Part shown: positions 30,793 to 42,296 of the stretch, piece by piece | Layout: every line of letters begins with the position of its first letter | Numbering within the stretch: the stretch's first letter is position 1 | NCBI GenBank assembly: GCA_024640955.1 | Contig: JAHEDZ010000010.1 | Location: 1-64,000, forward strand | DNA: 64,000 nucleotides | Direction: 5' to 3' | Origin: Oceanospirillaceae bacterium | Lineage (GTDB): Bacteria > Pseudomonadota > Gammaproteobacteria > Pseudomonadales > Balneatricaceae | Program-made: the position numbers and the translations under genes | The notes under the pieces: generated by a model | The model's input: the letters and a program-made list of their open reading frames with translations, nothing else | Told to the model about the DNA's origin: nothing | Database searches by the model: none

Positions 30793-32040
30793 TTATTTCT
30801 CTTCTTGCATCTGGGTCAGCACCTGCAGCGCCCAGCTGATACTGTGGCGGTAAGCCACCTCGAGGTAAGGCTTTTCGATCGGTAGGCGAAGATGAGCAAA
30901 GTTGCCACGCTCGTAGAATTCGATATTCTGAAGAACCTCCCCTTCAGAGTCCCTGTACTCGAGAATAGCCGCTTTCAGATGATGATCGAGTGGCACTTGG
31001 GCCATCAGCTCATCCATCGGGATCTCCATCAAGGCATCAAGTTGCGACAGCAAGCCAACGAAGAAGTGATTCATCGGATTTTCACGTTCAAGCATCTCAG
31101 CGGTCACTTCGCACATCCGGCCCCGCTGCAGCATGGCTCGGGTCATCTCTTGTGGCTGGCCCTCCTCGGCGGCTGACAGAAACAGCATCACCCAGCGGCG
31201 GATCTGGTCCAAACCCAAAAGTGAGATCGCGTGAGCCAGGCTTGAGACTTCGCGCCTTAAGCTGAAAGCAGCAGAGTTAATGACGCGAAGGATTTTATAA
31301 ACAAGTTCAGGATCGCGCAGTGCGAGCGCCTCAATCGACTGCGAGGTCGCTTTAGGATTGTTGAGCTCTGTTAGAATTTGCAACAGAACCAACTTATTGC
31401 CCTTCACACTTCGCCCGCGCACCAATTGCGGCTTGCTGAGAACGTACCCCATAAATAGGTCGAAGCCCATCCGCTGGCACGCCTGAAACTCATCAACGGT
31501 CTCAACCTTATCAGCGAGCAGTTCTACACCCTTACGCCGCAGTCGACGCACGATGTTAAGAAGCTCTTCGAGCTCAAATTTGCGCAGGTCGAGCTTAACA
31601 ATTTGAGCCAGGTTAAGCAGAGCATTAAAACGGGGGTCCCTAGGGTCATAATCCGCTAGTGCGATCTTGAACCCCTCCTTTACCAGAAAATCGATCCGCT
31701 CAATCAGTTTAGGTGTAATAGCCGTGCTACCAATCACTTCAAGCACAAAGCTCTCACGTGGAATTTCCGGGATATCATGTTCCAGCAGAAAGGTATCATT
31801 CACCTTTAGGAACAGCGGTGCCTGACGTACAGAGCTCTTATCCTGAACACTTGAATAAGTGTTCAGGAGGACATTAAGCGTCGCCTCATCATCCTTGAGG
31901 TCCTTAACAAAGTTTCCAGATTCATCCCGAAACAGAAGCTCAAATGCCACCACCTCTTTCGACTTTGTGTAGATCGGCTGACGCGCCATCAGCACTTGAA
32001 GTTGCTGTTCGTCGACGGTTGATAGCGAGTTCATGGGCAT
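30793..32040 (-). CDS. HDOD domain protein with degenerate EAL-like N-terminus (YuxH/CdgJ-type)
   Basis: ARQPIYTKSKEVVAFELLFRD N-terminus and HDOD domain; ATG at 32040. Confidence 0.8.
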   Translation of the reverse strand: MPMNSLSTVDEQQLQVLMARQPIYTKSKEVVAFELLFRDESGNFVKDLKDDEATLNVLLNTYSSVQDKSSVRQAPLFLKVNDTFLLEHDIPEIPRESFVLEVIGSTAITPKLIERIDFLVKEGFKIALADYDPRDPRFNALLNLAQIVKLDLRKFELEELLNIVRRLRRKGVELLADKVETVDEFQACQRMGFDLFMGYVLSKPQLVRGRSVKGNKLVLLQILTELNNPKATSQSIEALALRDPELVYKILRVINSAAFSLRREVSSLAHAISLLGLDQIRRWVMLFLSAAEEGQPQEMTRAMLQRGRMCEVTAEMLERENPMNHFFVGLLSQLDALMEIPMDELMAQVPLDHHLKAAILEYRDSEGEVLQNIEFYERGNFAHLRLPIEKPYLEVAYRHSISWALQVLTQMQEEK

Positions 32041-32062
32041 CCTTAGTTCGGTTGAGCTTCTA

Positions 32063-32566
32063 TCAGTGTAGCTGTGAATCTTTAGTCTCGGTGGTTTGCG
32101 ACAGTGGCGCAAGCCAATCGGGCCACTTCTCGCAGCTCCACTCTGCTCTGCGATAGAGCTCACGCAGAATACTCAGCCATTGGCGCAGCGCTGTGCGCGG
32201 AATCTCCAAGCGGGCAGACTCGCTCTGATTGTCACTAAAGACTAAAGTGATCGACTTAGGGCGCGGAGTCAGATCAACGCGCCTTACGAGCCAGGCGTGC
32301 TCTGCAGCAGCAATTGGAGCCTCTTGTTCGATCTCGCGCTGCGCTTTTTGTTGAGTGAACGCTTGTAGATCCCTCGCTTGAGGACTCCCACTGGTCTCCT
32401 CTTCCAACACTTTAACCAGCGCAGGTATCACGCGATTAAGCAGTCGTTGAGTCAGCCATAGGGTGGTGAGCTTTTGCATAGGATCCTCCAGATTGAGCCG
32501 GATACGATCCTCTTCCTGCACGTACTCGGTCGTGAGGCGTTCGATCTTAAATTCTTGATCAGCCAT
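32063..32566 (-). CDS. uncharacterised protein
   Basis: 167 aa from ATG at 32566; no family recognised from sequence alone; co-oriented with flanking genes, start overlaps the upstream short ORF as TGATG. Confidence 0.6.
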   Translation of the reverse strand: MADQEFKIERLTTEYVQEEDRIRLNLEDPMQKLTTLWLTQRLLNRVIPALVKVLEEETSGSPQARDLQAFTQQKAQREIEQEAPIAAAEHAWLVRRVDLTPRPKSITLVFSDNQSESARLEIPRTALRQWLSILRELYRRAEWSCEKWPDWLAPLSQTTETKDSQLH

Positions 32567-32643
32567 CAAATAAATGGAACAAATGGGACACAGCCGTTTA
32601 ATGCCAGAAGCGCCGCCGCGGTGACCAATAGTTTAATTTTCAT
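32566..32643 (-). CDS. 25-aa putative lipoprotein (MKIKLLVTAAALLALNGCVPFVPFI)
   Basis: Manual reading, not in ORF track: ATG with GGAG SD, charged N-terminus, hydrophobic core, LNGC lipobox-like site, stop overlapping the next start as TGATG. Confidence 0.6.
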   Translation of the reverse strand: MKIKLLVTAAALLALNGCVPFVPFI

Positions 32644-32714
32644 ACATTAACTCCATGTAAATCGCCGCTCTCGCGCATCCATGCGCACGCGGCATACATT
32701 ACGTCCATGTAAAT
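32641..32714. repeat. 22-bp direct repeat (20/22 identical), copies at 32641..32662 and 32693..32714, flanking a hairpin
   Basis: CATACATTAACTCCATGTAAAT and CATACATTACGTCCATGTAAAT, 52 bp apart; between them GCCGC-N4-GCGCAT-CC-ATGCGC-AC-GCGGC. Confidence 0.8.
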
Positions 32715-32742
32715 AAAAAGGCAGCCGAAGCTGCCTTTTTTG
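32714..32742. terminator. Rho-independent terminator downstream of atpC
   Basis: AAAAAGGCAGC CGAA GCTGCCTTTTTT. Confidence 0.85.
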
Positions 32743-32756
32743 GTTTTGCACTTAGC

Positions 32757-33182
32757 TTACTTGCCAAGTTTGCGGCGAATCTGCTCGATCGCACGCAGCT
32801 GTGCGGTTGCTTCTGCAAGCTGTGCTGCAGCAGTTGAGTATTCGAACTCACCCTGCTTATCAGCCATCGCCTGCTCAGCAGCCTTCTGCGCTTCAAGAGC
32901 TGTCGCTTCATCAAGATCGTGCGCACGAGACGCAGTGTCAGCCAGGATAGTCACCTTGGTTGGCTGGACCTCTAAGAAACCACCGGACACGTAAATCACG
33001 TCCTCTTCACCGCCCTGCTTGCGAAGCTCGACAGGGCCTGGGTTGATTTCCGACAACAGCGGAGTGTGACCCGGGTAAACACCCAGCTCACCCAGGCTAC
33101 CCCTCACTGAGATGAACTCGACAAGGCCTGAGAAGATCTCTTCTTCAGCACTTACGATGTCGCAATGAACAGTCATAGCCAT
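32757..33182 (-). CDS. atpC: F0F1 ATP synthase subunit epsilon
   Basis: 141 aa; [42 protein letters not shown]. Confidence 0.95.
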   Translation of the reverse strand: MAMTVHCDIVSAEEEIFSGLVEFISVRGSLGELGVYPGHTPLLSEINPGPVELRKQGGEEDVIYVSGGFLEVQPTKVTILADTASRAHDLDEATALEAQKAAEQAMADKQGEFEYSTAAAQLAEATAQLRAIEQIRRKLGK

Positions 33183-33216
33183 TTCCTTTACCTCTTCAGG
33201 TTCCGCTCAAAGGCGA

Positions 33217-34626
<1,410 letters not shown>

Positions 34627-34651
34627 TTAACTTATTGACCTGTTCACTGCT

Positions 34652-35515
34652 CTAAACAGCTGCAGCACCACCAACGATCTCAGAAATTTCCTGAGTGATC
34701 GCGGCCTGACGAGCCTTGTTGTAAACCAACTGAAGCTCATCGATGAGGTTTCCAGCGTTGTCTGTTGCGTTTTTCATCGCCAACATACGCGCTGCCTGCT
34801 CACAGGCGTTGTTCTCAACCACAGCCTGGTACACACACGATTCAATGTAACGCGTCAGAAGTCCCTCAAGGAGCTCTTTCGCTTCTGGCTCGTAAATGTA
34901 GTCCCAGTGATGGTTCAGACCTTCATCGTCTTCCTCAGCTCGCAATGGCAGCAGCTGGTCTACTGTTGGCTTCTGAGTCATGGTATTCACGAACCCGTTT
35001 GATACGACGTAAAGTCGATCAATTTTGCCTTCAGAGTATGCGTCCAGCATTACTTTCACTGCACCAACCAACTGCTCCGCTTCCGGTGCATCGCCGAGGC
35101 CGCCTTTCGCTGCCACAACGTTACCCCCGTAGTTACGGAAGAAGCTGATCGCCTTAGAGCCCAACGCACAGATATCCATCTCGATATTCTGGTCGTGGAA
35201 CTCCTTCATCTTGCTCACGGTCGCCTTGAACAGGTTAATGTTCAGACCACCACAGAGTCCGCGGTCAGAGGCAACGATAATGAAGCCAACACGCTTCACT
35301 TCGCCGCTCTGCATGTATAGGTGCGTGTATTCAGGGTTGGCTTTCGCCAGGTGCTGAATCACACCGCGGATGCTGCGAGCATAAGGTCGGGAAGACTGCA
35401 TACGATCTTGAGCACGACGCATCTTAGATGCAGCAACCATTTCCATAGCGCTGGTAATCTTTCGAGTGCTCGTGATACTCGCGATCTGTGTCTTAATCTC
35501 TTTTCCGACTGCCAT
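34652..35515 (-). CDS. atpG: F0F1 ATP synthase subunit gamma
   Basis: 287 aa; [32 protein letters not shown]. Confidence 0.97.
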   Translation of the reverse strand: MAVGKEIKTQIASITSTRKITSAMEMVAASKMRRAQDRMQSSRPYARSIRGVIQHLAKANPEYTHLYMQSGEVKRVGFIIVASDRGLCGGLNINLFKATVSKMKEFHDQNIEMDICALGSKAISFFRNYGGNVVAAKGGLGDAPEAEQLVGAVKVMLDAYSEGKIDRLYVVSNGFVNTMTQKPTVDQLLPLRAEEDDEGLNHHWDYIYEPEAKELLEGLLTRYIESCVYQAVVENNACEQAARMLAMKNATDNAGNLIDELQLVYNKARQAAITQEISEIVGGAAAV

Positions 35516-35588
35516 AGTTCCGCCTCTATCTCTGACTTAGTTTCGGCTGAGCAGCTTGCTCAGCCGCCATGCCCTTTATATTGAGCAA

Positions 35589-37133
35589 TTACCAAGTCTG
35601 GGTAGATTTGAACTTCTCGATGCCGGCTTTGAACTGAGCTGCGATCTCATCATTGTAATCGCCCTTCTCGTTCACCTGGCCCATCAGATCAGCGTGCTCG
35701 CTACTGAAGTAAGCGATCAGTGCTGATTCGAAATCACCGATTTTGTTCAGATCTACGTCTGCAAGGAAGCCTTCGTTCGCAGCGTACAGGCTCAGACCCA
35801 TCTCAGAAACTGACATAGGAGAGTACTGCTTCTGCTTCATCAGCTCAGTTACGCGCTGACCGTGCTCAAGCTGAGCGCGAGTAGCGTCGTCGAGGTCTGA
35901 AGCAAACTGTGAGAACGCTGCCAGCTCACGGTACTGCGCAAGCGCCAGACGTACACCACCACCCAATTTCTTGATGATCTTAGTCTGAGCCGCACCGCCT
36001 ACACGTGATACCGACAGACCTGCGTTGATTGCAGGACGGACACCCGAGTTGAACAGGCTAGTCTCAAGGAAAATCTGACCGTCTGTGATCGAGATAACGT
36101 TGGTTGGTACGAACGCCGAAACGTCACCACCCTGAGTCTCGATTACAGGCAGAGCTGTCAGAGAACCTGTTTGACCTTTAACTTCGCCATTAGTGAACGC
36201 TTCTACGTAGTCAGCGTTTACGCGAGCAGCACGCTCGAGCAGACGTGAGTGGAGGTAGAATACGTCACCTGGGTATGCTTCACGACCTGGTGGACGACGA
36301 AGAAGCAGAGAGATCTGACGGTATGCCCAAGCCTGCTTGGTCAAGTCATCATAGATGATCAGTGCATCTTCGCCGCGGTCACGGAAGTATTCACCCATTG
36401 CACAGCCAGCGTATGGTGCCAGGAACTGCATCGCTGCAGGATCGGCTGCACCAGCCGCAACAACGATGGTGTGATCCATCGCGCCGTGCTCTTCAAGCTT
36501 ACGTACTACGTTAGCGATAGTAGACTGTTTCTGGCCCACTGCTACGTAGATACATTTGATACCAGTACCTTTCTGGTTGATGATCGCGTCGATCGCAATT
36601 GCCGACTTACCGATCTGACGGTCACCGATGATCAGCTCGCGCTGGCCCCGGCCGATTGGTACCATTGCATCGATCGCTTTCAGACCAGTCTGAACTGGCT
36701 GGTCAACCGACTGACGAGCGATAACGCCAGGCGCTACCTTCTCTACTGCGTCGGTGACTTTGGCGTCGATAGCACCTTTACCGTCTACTGGGTTACCCAG
36801 TGCGTCTACAACGCGGCCGAGTAGCTCAGGACCTACAGGTACTTCAAGGATACGACCGGTACATTTAGCGGTCATACCTTCTTTCAAGTTCTGGTAATCA
36901 CCCAGTACTACGGAACCGACAGAGTCACGCTCAAGGTTAAGCGCCATACCGTAGACGCCACCAGGAAACTCGATCATTTCGCCGTACATTACGTCAGCGA
37001 GACCGTGGATCAGGATGATACCATCGGATACGCTAACGATTGTGCCCTCGTTACGGGCTTCAGAAGACACATCAAGGGATTCGATGCGCTTCTTGAGAAT
37101 CTCGCTGATCTCAGATGGATTCAGTTGCTGCAT
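35589..37133 (-). CDS. atpA: F0F1 ATP synthase subunit alpha
   Basis: 514 aa; [35 protein letters not shown]. Confidence 0.98.
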   Translation of the reverse strand: MQQLNPSEISEILKKRIESLDVSSEARNEGTIVSVSDGIILIHGLADVMYGEMIEFPGGVYGMALNLERDSVGSVVLGDYQNLKEGMTAKCTGRILEVPVGPELLGRVVDALGNPVDGKGAIDAKVTDAVEKVAPGVIARQSVDQPVQTGLKAIDAMVPIGRGQRELIIGDRQIGKSAIAIDAIINQKGTGIKCIYVAVGQKQSTIANVVRKLEEHGAMDHTIVVAAGAADPAAMQFLAPYAGCAMGEYFRDRGEDALIIYDDLTKQAWAYRQISLLLRRPPGREAYPGDVFYLHSRLLERAARVNADYVEAFTNGEVKGQTGSLTALPVIETQGGDVSAFVPTNVISITDGQIFLETSLFNSGVRPAINAGLSVSRVGGAAQTKIIKKLGGGVRLALAQYRELAAFSQFASDLDDATRAQLEHGQRVTELMKQKQYSPMSVSEMGLSLYAANEGFLADVDLNKIGDFESALIAYFSSEHADLMGQVNEKGDYNDEIAAQFKAGIEKFKSTQTW

Positions 37134-37148
37134 TTTTATTCCTCACAC

Positions 37149-37685
37149 TCAGGAATTCATCGCTTCGGCCAGTTTCGCCAGTCGTGCACGAACGGAACCG
37201 TCGATCACAAGGTCATCAGTACGAACAATCACACCACCCAGAATAGACTTATCTACCTGTGTAGTGACCTGTACGTCACGACCCAACTTAGTACTTAGCG
37301 CCTTGGCCAGTTTCTGCTGCTGTTCATCAGCCATCTCGAAGGCAGTTGTCAGATCCACTTCAATAGAAGCTTCCTGCGCTGCTTTCAGCTTTTTGAACTG
37401 AGTAGCGATCTCTGGCAGTAGAGCTAGGCGACCGTTCTCGGCCAGCAGGGCAATGAAATTTTTGCCTGACTGGTCTAGTTCGTCACCAAGAACCTCAACA
37501 AGAGTTGCGGCCTTTTGCTCTGACGTAAGTGCGGCACTTGATAGTACCTGGGCTACTGTCGCGTCAGCTACAACCGTAGCTGAAACGGAAAGCATGTTTG
37601 CCCATTGATCGAGGCTGCCCGCCGCTACCGCGTGTTCAAACGCAGCTTTGGTGTAGGGCCGAGCGACTGTATTGAGTTCAGCCAT
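37149..37685 (-). CDS. atpH: F0F1 ATP synthase subunit delta
   Basis: 178 aa; ARPYTKAAFEHAVAAGSLDQWANML; operon position. Confidence 0.95.
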   Translation of the reverse strand: MAELNTVARPYTKAAFEHAVAAGSLDQWANMLSVSATVVADATVAQVLSSAALTSEQKAATLVEVLGDELDQSGKNFIALLAENGRLALLPEIATQFKKLKAAQEASIEVDLTTAFEMADEQQQKLAKALSTKLGRDVQVTTQVDKSILGGVIVRTDDLVIDGSVRARLAKLAEAMNS

Positions 37686-37697
37686 CGTAAACCTCGC

Positions 37698-38168
37698 TTA
37701 CAGCTCAGCTGCTAGTTTATCAACCAGCTGCGCGTGCGCTTTCTCGTCAACAGCGGCTTCCAGAATTTTCTCAGCGCCAGCAATCGCTAGTGCTGCAACC
37801 TGTGCACGAAGGGCTTCCTTCGCTTGGTTGACTTGCTGTTCGACTTCAGCTTCTGCAGCAGCTTTAACGCGATTTGCTTCCTCGCGTGCCTGCCCTTTAG
37901 CTTCTTCGACAATCTGGTTAGCCCGCTTGTTGGCCTGTTCAATGATGGCGGCTGCTTCTTCTTTAGAAGCACGCATGTCATCTGCGGCTTTCTCTTGCGC
38001 AAGACGTAGATCACGTTCTGCACGTTCTGCCGCATCAAGACCCTCTGCGATCTTCTTCTTACGCTCGTCCAGCGCTGCAGTCAGCGGTGGCCAAACGTAC
38101 TTCATGCAGAAAAGCACGAAGAAGAAAAACGCAATGGCCTGACCAATGATGGTGAGATTGATATTCAC
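37698..38168 (-). CDS. atpF: F0F1 ATP synthase subunit B
   Basis: 156 aa; [44 protein letters not shown]. Confidence 0.96.
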   Translation of the reverse strand: MNINLTIIGQAIAFFFFVLFCMKYVWPPLTAALDERKKKIAEGLDAAERAERDLRLAQEKAADDMRASKEEAAAIIEQANKRANQIVEEAKGQAREEANRVKAAAEAEVEQQVNQAKEALRAQVAALAIAGAEKILEAAVDEKAHAQLVDKLAAEL

Positions 38169-38239
38169 GCCATTACCCTCGCGGTTGTTTGATTAAAAGT
38201 TTGTTTGTCCAAAGTGGACGCGCTTTTAGTCAAAGTATC

Positions 38240-38473
<234 letters not shown>

Positions 38474-38542
38474 TTACGTTTCAATGTTTATTGAGTTGTT
38501 ACAGTTTCTTACAAATAAAGCTTTGTAATTCGTTTTATCTCA

Positions 38543-39394
<852 letters not shown>

Positions 39395-39409
39395 CTATAA
39401 GTTCAAAGT

Positions 39410-39808
39410 TTACGAATTTCTCGCTCCACTGACTTGCATCACCAGGTTCATCACCTGCATCAGCAGCAGTGCAGCAAATAAGGAAAATCCACTCAATGGC
39501 TCAATCAGCACAAAACTCAGTGCAAAAAGCATGGCCATCAGTGCCATTTTCCATATTTGCCCAGCGTACAACTCGGCCAGAGCGCGGTTTGCCGTACCAG
39601 CAGCGCGGTTTTTAAAGTGCCTCCATGCGTGCCAAAGCTGCGGCACCAGGTAGATCAATCCACCGAGCAAAGCTGAGTAAGCGACAACGAAATCAAATGG
39701 AACCAGAAGAAGTGCAATTAGAGCTAGAACTGCGCCTTGATATTTCAGAGTTGTGAAATACCGCTGTTGCGCTCGATCGCCCCGTTTTTCCCACATCCCG
39801 GTCTGCAT
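39410..39808 (-). CDS. atpI: F0F1 ATP synthase subunit I
   Basis: 132 aa, small TM protein directly upstream of atpB. Confidence 0.85.
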   Translation of the reverse strand: MQTGMWEKRGDRAQQRYFTTLKYQGAVLALIALLLVPFDFVVAYSALLGGLIYLVPQLWHAWRHFKNRAAGTANRALAELYAGQIWKMALMAMLFALSFVLIEPLSGFSLFAALLLMQVMNLVMQVSGARNS

Positions 39809-39985
39809 TGATCACCCTCAGGCTTGTCTTCGGAAGGCTTTTAATCGGCTCTTATGACCCGCCTCTCCGATTTACACAGACAAAAGTCGGCTGGGATTAT
39901 AAGGAGAACATGTGCACTCATCAACTTAAACCTCAACCCATTGCACTAAGGTCGTGCAATGAATGTCAAAATGTCAGCTCGGTGC

Positions 39986-40864
39986 TCAGTCTTGGAGCTT
40001 AGAGAGGATCCCTTCAAGCTCAGCTGAGTCCTTGAAATTGATCGTGATTTTGCCACGCCCCTTGGCATTGCCCGACAGCGTCACCTTGGCGGCAAAGTGT
40101 TCAGACAACTGTTGAGCAATTTTAGAGAGGTGCTCATTAACCGACTCGGCCTGCTGCTGTTCTGTAACCGGTTGCTGCAGGCGACGCGCCAGCGTTTCGG
40201 CGTCACGAACAGAGAGCCCCTTAGCAACCACTTCACGCCCAGCCTCAATCTGTAGCTCCGCGCTCAAGGGCAGCAGGGCGCGTGCGTGACCCATCTCAAT
40301 ATCACCACGCTCTAAGAAGGTCTTCACCTCAGCGCTAAGATTTAACAATCGCAACAGATTGGCAACAGCGGAGCGAGATTTACCAACAGCTTCAGCTACC
40401 TCCTGCTGGGACAGCTCAAACTCCTGCTGCAGTCGTTTAAGCGCAACCGCCTCCTCAACTGGGTTGAGGTTTTCACGTTGGATGTTCTCGATTAAGGCCA
40501 TTGCAATAGCAGCCTCATCGGGTACATCTCGAATTACTGCTGGGATGGCGTCCAACCCGGCCATCTGCGCCGCACGCCAACGTCGTTCACCAGCGATAAT
40601 TTCATAGCCCGTCTCAATCGGACGAATGACGATAGGCTGCATCACACCCTGGGCGCGGATAGAGTTTGCTAACTCCTCTAGCGTACCACTGTCCATCTCA
40701 CGCCGTGGTTGATAACGACCACGGCAGATCTGATCGACCGGAATCTCGTTGAAGCCGGTGATCGTTGTCTCGGTGATACCTTCATTTACATCGTTGAAAG
40801 CTGCGGTGTCCACACCGGAGAGAAGGGCATCCAGCCCACGCTTTAGACCACGTTTCTTGCTCAT
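39986..40864 (-). CDS. parB: chromosome partitioning protein ParB
   Basis: 292 aa; RGRYQPRREMD, IIAGERRWRAAQMAGL, ENIQRENLNPVEEA. Confidence 0.95.
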   Translation of the reverse strand: MSKKRGLKRGLDALLSGVDTAAFNDVNEGITETTITGFNEIPVDQICRGRYQPRREMDSGTLEELANSIRAQGVMQPIVIRPIETGYEIIAGERRWRAAQMAGLDAIPAVIRDVPDEAAIAMALIENIQRENLNPVEEAVALKRLQQEFELSQQEVAEAVGKSRSAVANLLRLLNLSAEVKTFLERGDIEMGHARALLPLSAELQIEAGREVVAKGLSVRDAETLARRLQQPVTEQQQAESVNEHLSKIAQQLSEHFAAKVTLSGNAKGRGKITINFKDSAELEGILSKLQD

Positions 40865-41670
40865 ACTTCGCTCTCTTTAGCTTCCTTGGCTGGAGATGTT
40901 GTGCTCTGATCGTTACGTCGTATCAGTTCACCCGCCAAGGCTAGGTAAGCCAAGGCACCACGAGAATGTTTATCGTATTGAAGTGCCGCCAAACCATGAC
41001 TCGGCGCTTCTGCAAGGCGCACATTGCGCGGAATCACTGTACGGTAGACACGCTCACCAAAGTATTCGACCAGATGCTCAGATACATCCTTGGTCAGACT
41101 CATGCGTGGGTCGAACATGGTGCGCAGAATACCCTCAATTTTCAGTTTCGGGTTCAAGCGCTTCTGAATTCGATCGATAGTACCGACCAATGCACTGATA
41201 CCCTCAAGCGCATAGTATTCACACTGCATGGGGATAATCACACCATCAGAGCAGGCGAGTGCGTTGACCGTTAACAGATTAAGACTTGGGGGGTTATCAA
41301 TAAGGATGTAATCGTACTGATCAGCAATGGGCATCAGTGCCACTTTGAGGCGAAACTCTCGGCGCGGCAGCTCCAGTAGCTCAACCTCTGCAGCGGTCAG
41401 ATCACCGTTGGCACCGAGCAGATCAAAGCCTGTCTCCAAGTCGGCAATAATCGCATCTCTGGTTTCAGCCTGATCGGTTAGCACTTCGTAAATTGAGAGA
41501 GTGAGCTCTTGCTTCTCAACACCGCTACCCATGGTTGCATTACCCTGGGGATCTAGATCGATCAGCAGTACTCGCTTGTTCATCGCCGCGAGTGAGGCCG
41601 CTAGGTTCACACTTGTGGTGGTCTTACCTACACCGCCTTTCTGGTTGGTAACGGTCAGAATCTTAGCCAA
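40861..41670 (-). CDS. parA: chromosome partitioning ATPase ParA
   Basis: 269 aa; NQKGGVGKTTTSVNLAASLA, LLIDLDPQGNATMGSG. Confidence 0.96.
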   Translation of the reverse strand: MAKILTVTNQKGGVGKTTTSVNLAASLAAMNKRVLLIDLDPQGNATMGSGVEKQELTLSIYEVLTDQAETRDAIIADLETGFDLLGANGDLTAAEVELLELPRREFRLKVALMPIADQYDYILIDNPPSLNLLTVNALACSDGVIIPMQCEYYALEGISALVGTIDRIQKRLNPKLKIEGILRTMFDPRMSLTKDVSEHLVEYFGERVYRTVIPRNVRLAEAPSHGLAALQYDKHSRGALAYLALAGELIRRNDQSTTSPAKEAKESEV

Positions 41671-41672
41671 GC

Positions 41673-42296
41673 TTAGGCTCTCCCTAAAACCAGCAGATGC
41701 CGCTCCTCATCCAGACCGGGTACTTGGAGTTCATAGCTCTGCTGTAAAACATATTGCGGCGGTAACTCCGCCAGCTCCGCATCAGGATACCGACCTTTCA
41801 TCGCAAGAAAAACACCTTTCTCAGCGAGAAGTGCGTGACTCAACGTGACCATATCGACGATAGACGCGAATGCCCGCGATATTACTTGGCCAAACTGCCG
41901 ATCCTCGACCGCCTCAACACGCCCATGAATCACTTCAAGGTTGTTAAGTCCCAACTCGATACGCACCTGATTCTGGAAGCGGGTTTTTTTGGAGTTACTA
42001 TCCAACGTGGTTATCGCCTGCTCAGGGAAGAGAATCGCCAGAGGGATGCCGGGGAGACCACCACCACTGCCCACATCGATCAATTCGTCTGAATTAACAT
42101 GAGGCACTATCGCTACACTGTCTAGCAGATGGCGCACCAACATCTGCTGCGAATCGCGAATCGCGGTGAGGTTGTAGGCTTTGTTCCACTTTTGCATCAA
42201 ACCCAAGTAAGCCAACAGCTGTTCTTGCTGCCCCTCAGTCGCAACAACCCCTAACTCAGTTAATCCTTTGCTGAGCAGTTGTTCTAAGTCTGGCAT
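41673..42296 (-). CDS. rsmG: 16S rRNA (guanine527-N7)-methyltransferase
   Basis: 207 aa; KWNKAYNLTAIRDSQQMLVRHLLDSVAIVPH, LIDVGSGGGLPGIPLAI. Confidence 0.95.
   Translation of the reverse strand: MPDLEQLLSKGLTELGVVATEGQQEQLLAYLGLMQKWNKAYNLTAIRDSQQMLVRHLLDSVAIVPHVNSDELIDVGSGGGLPGIPLAILFPEQAITTLDSNSKKTRFQNQVRIELGLNNLEVIHGRVEAVEDRQFGQVISRAFASIVDMVTLSHALLAEKGVFLAMKGRYPDAELAELPPQYVLQQSYELQVPGLDEERHLLVLGRA

Noticed and set aside
36249-36824. 191-aa plus-strand ORF opposite atpA
   Set aside because: Shadow ORF on the antisense of a highly conserved gene; Trp/Cys/Thr-rich composition, no recognisable domain or SD.
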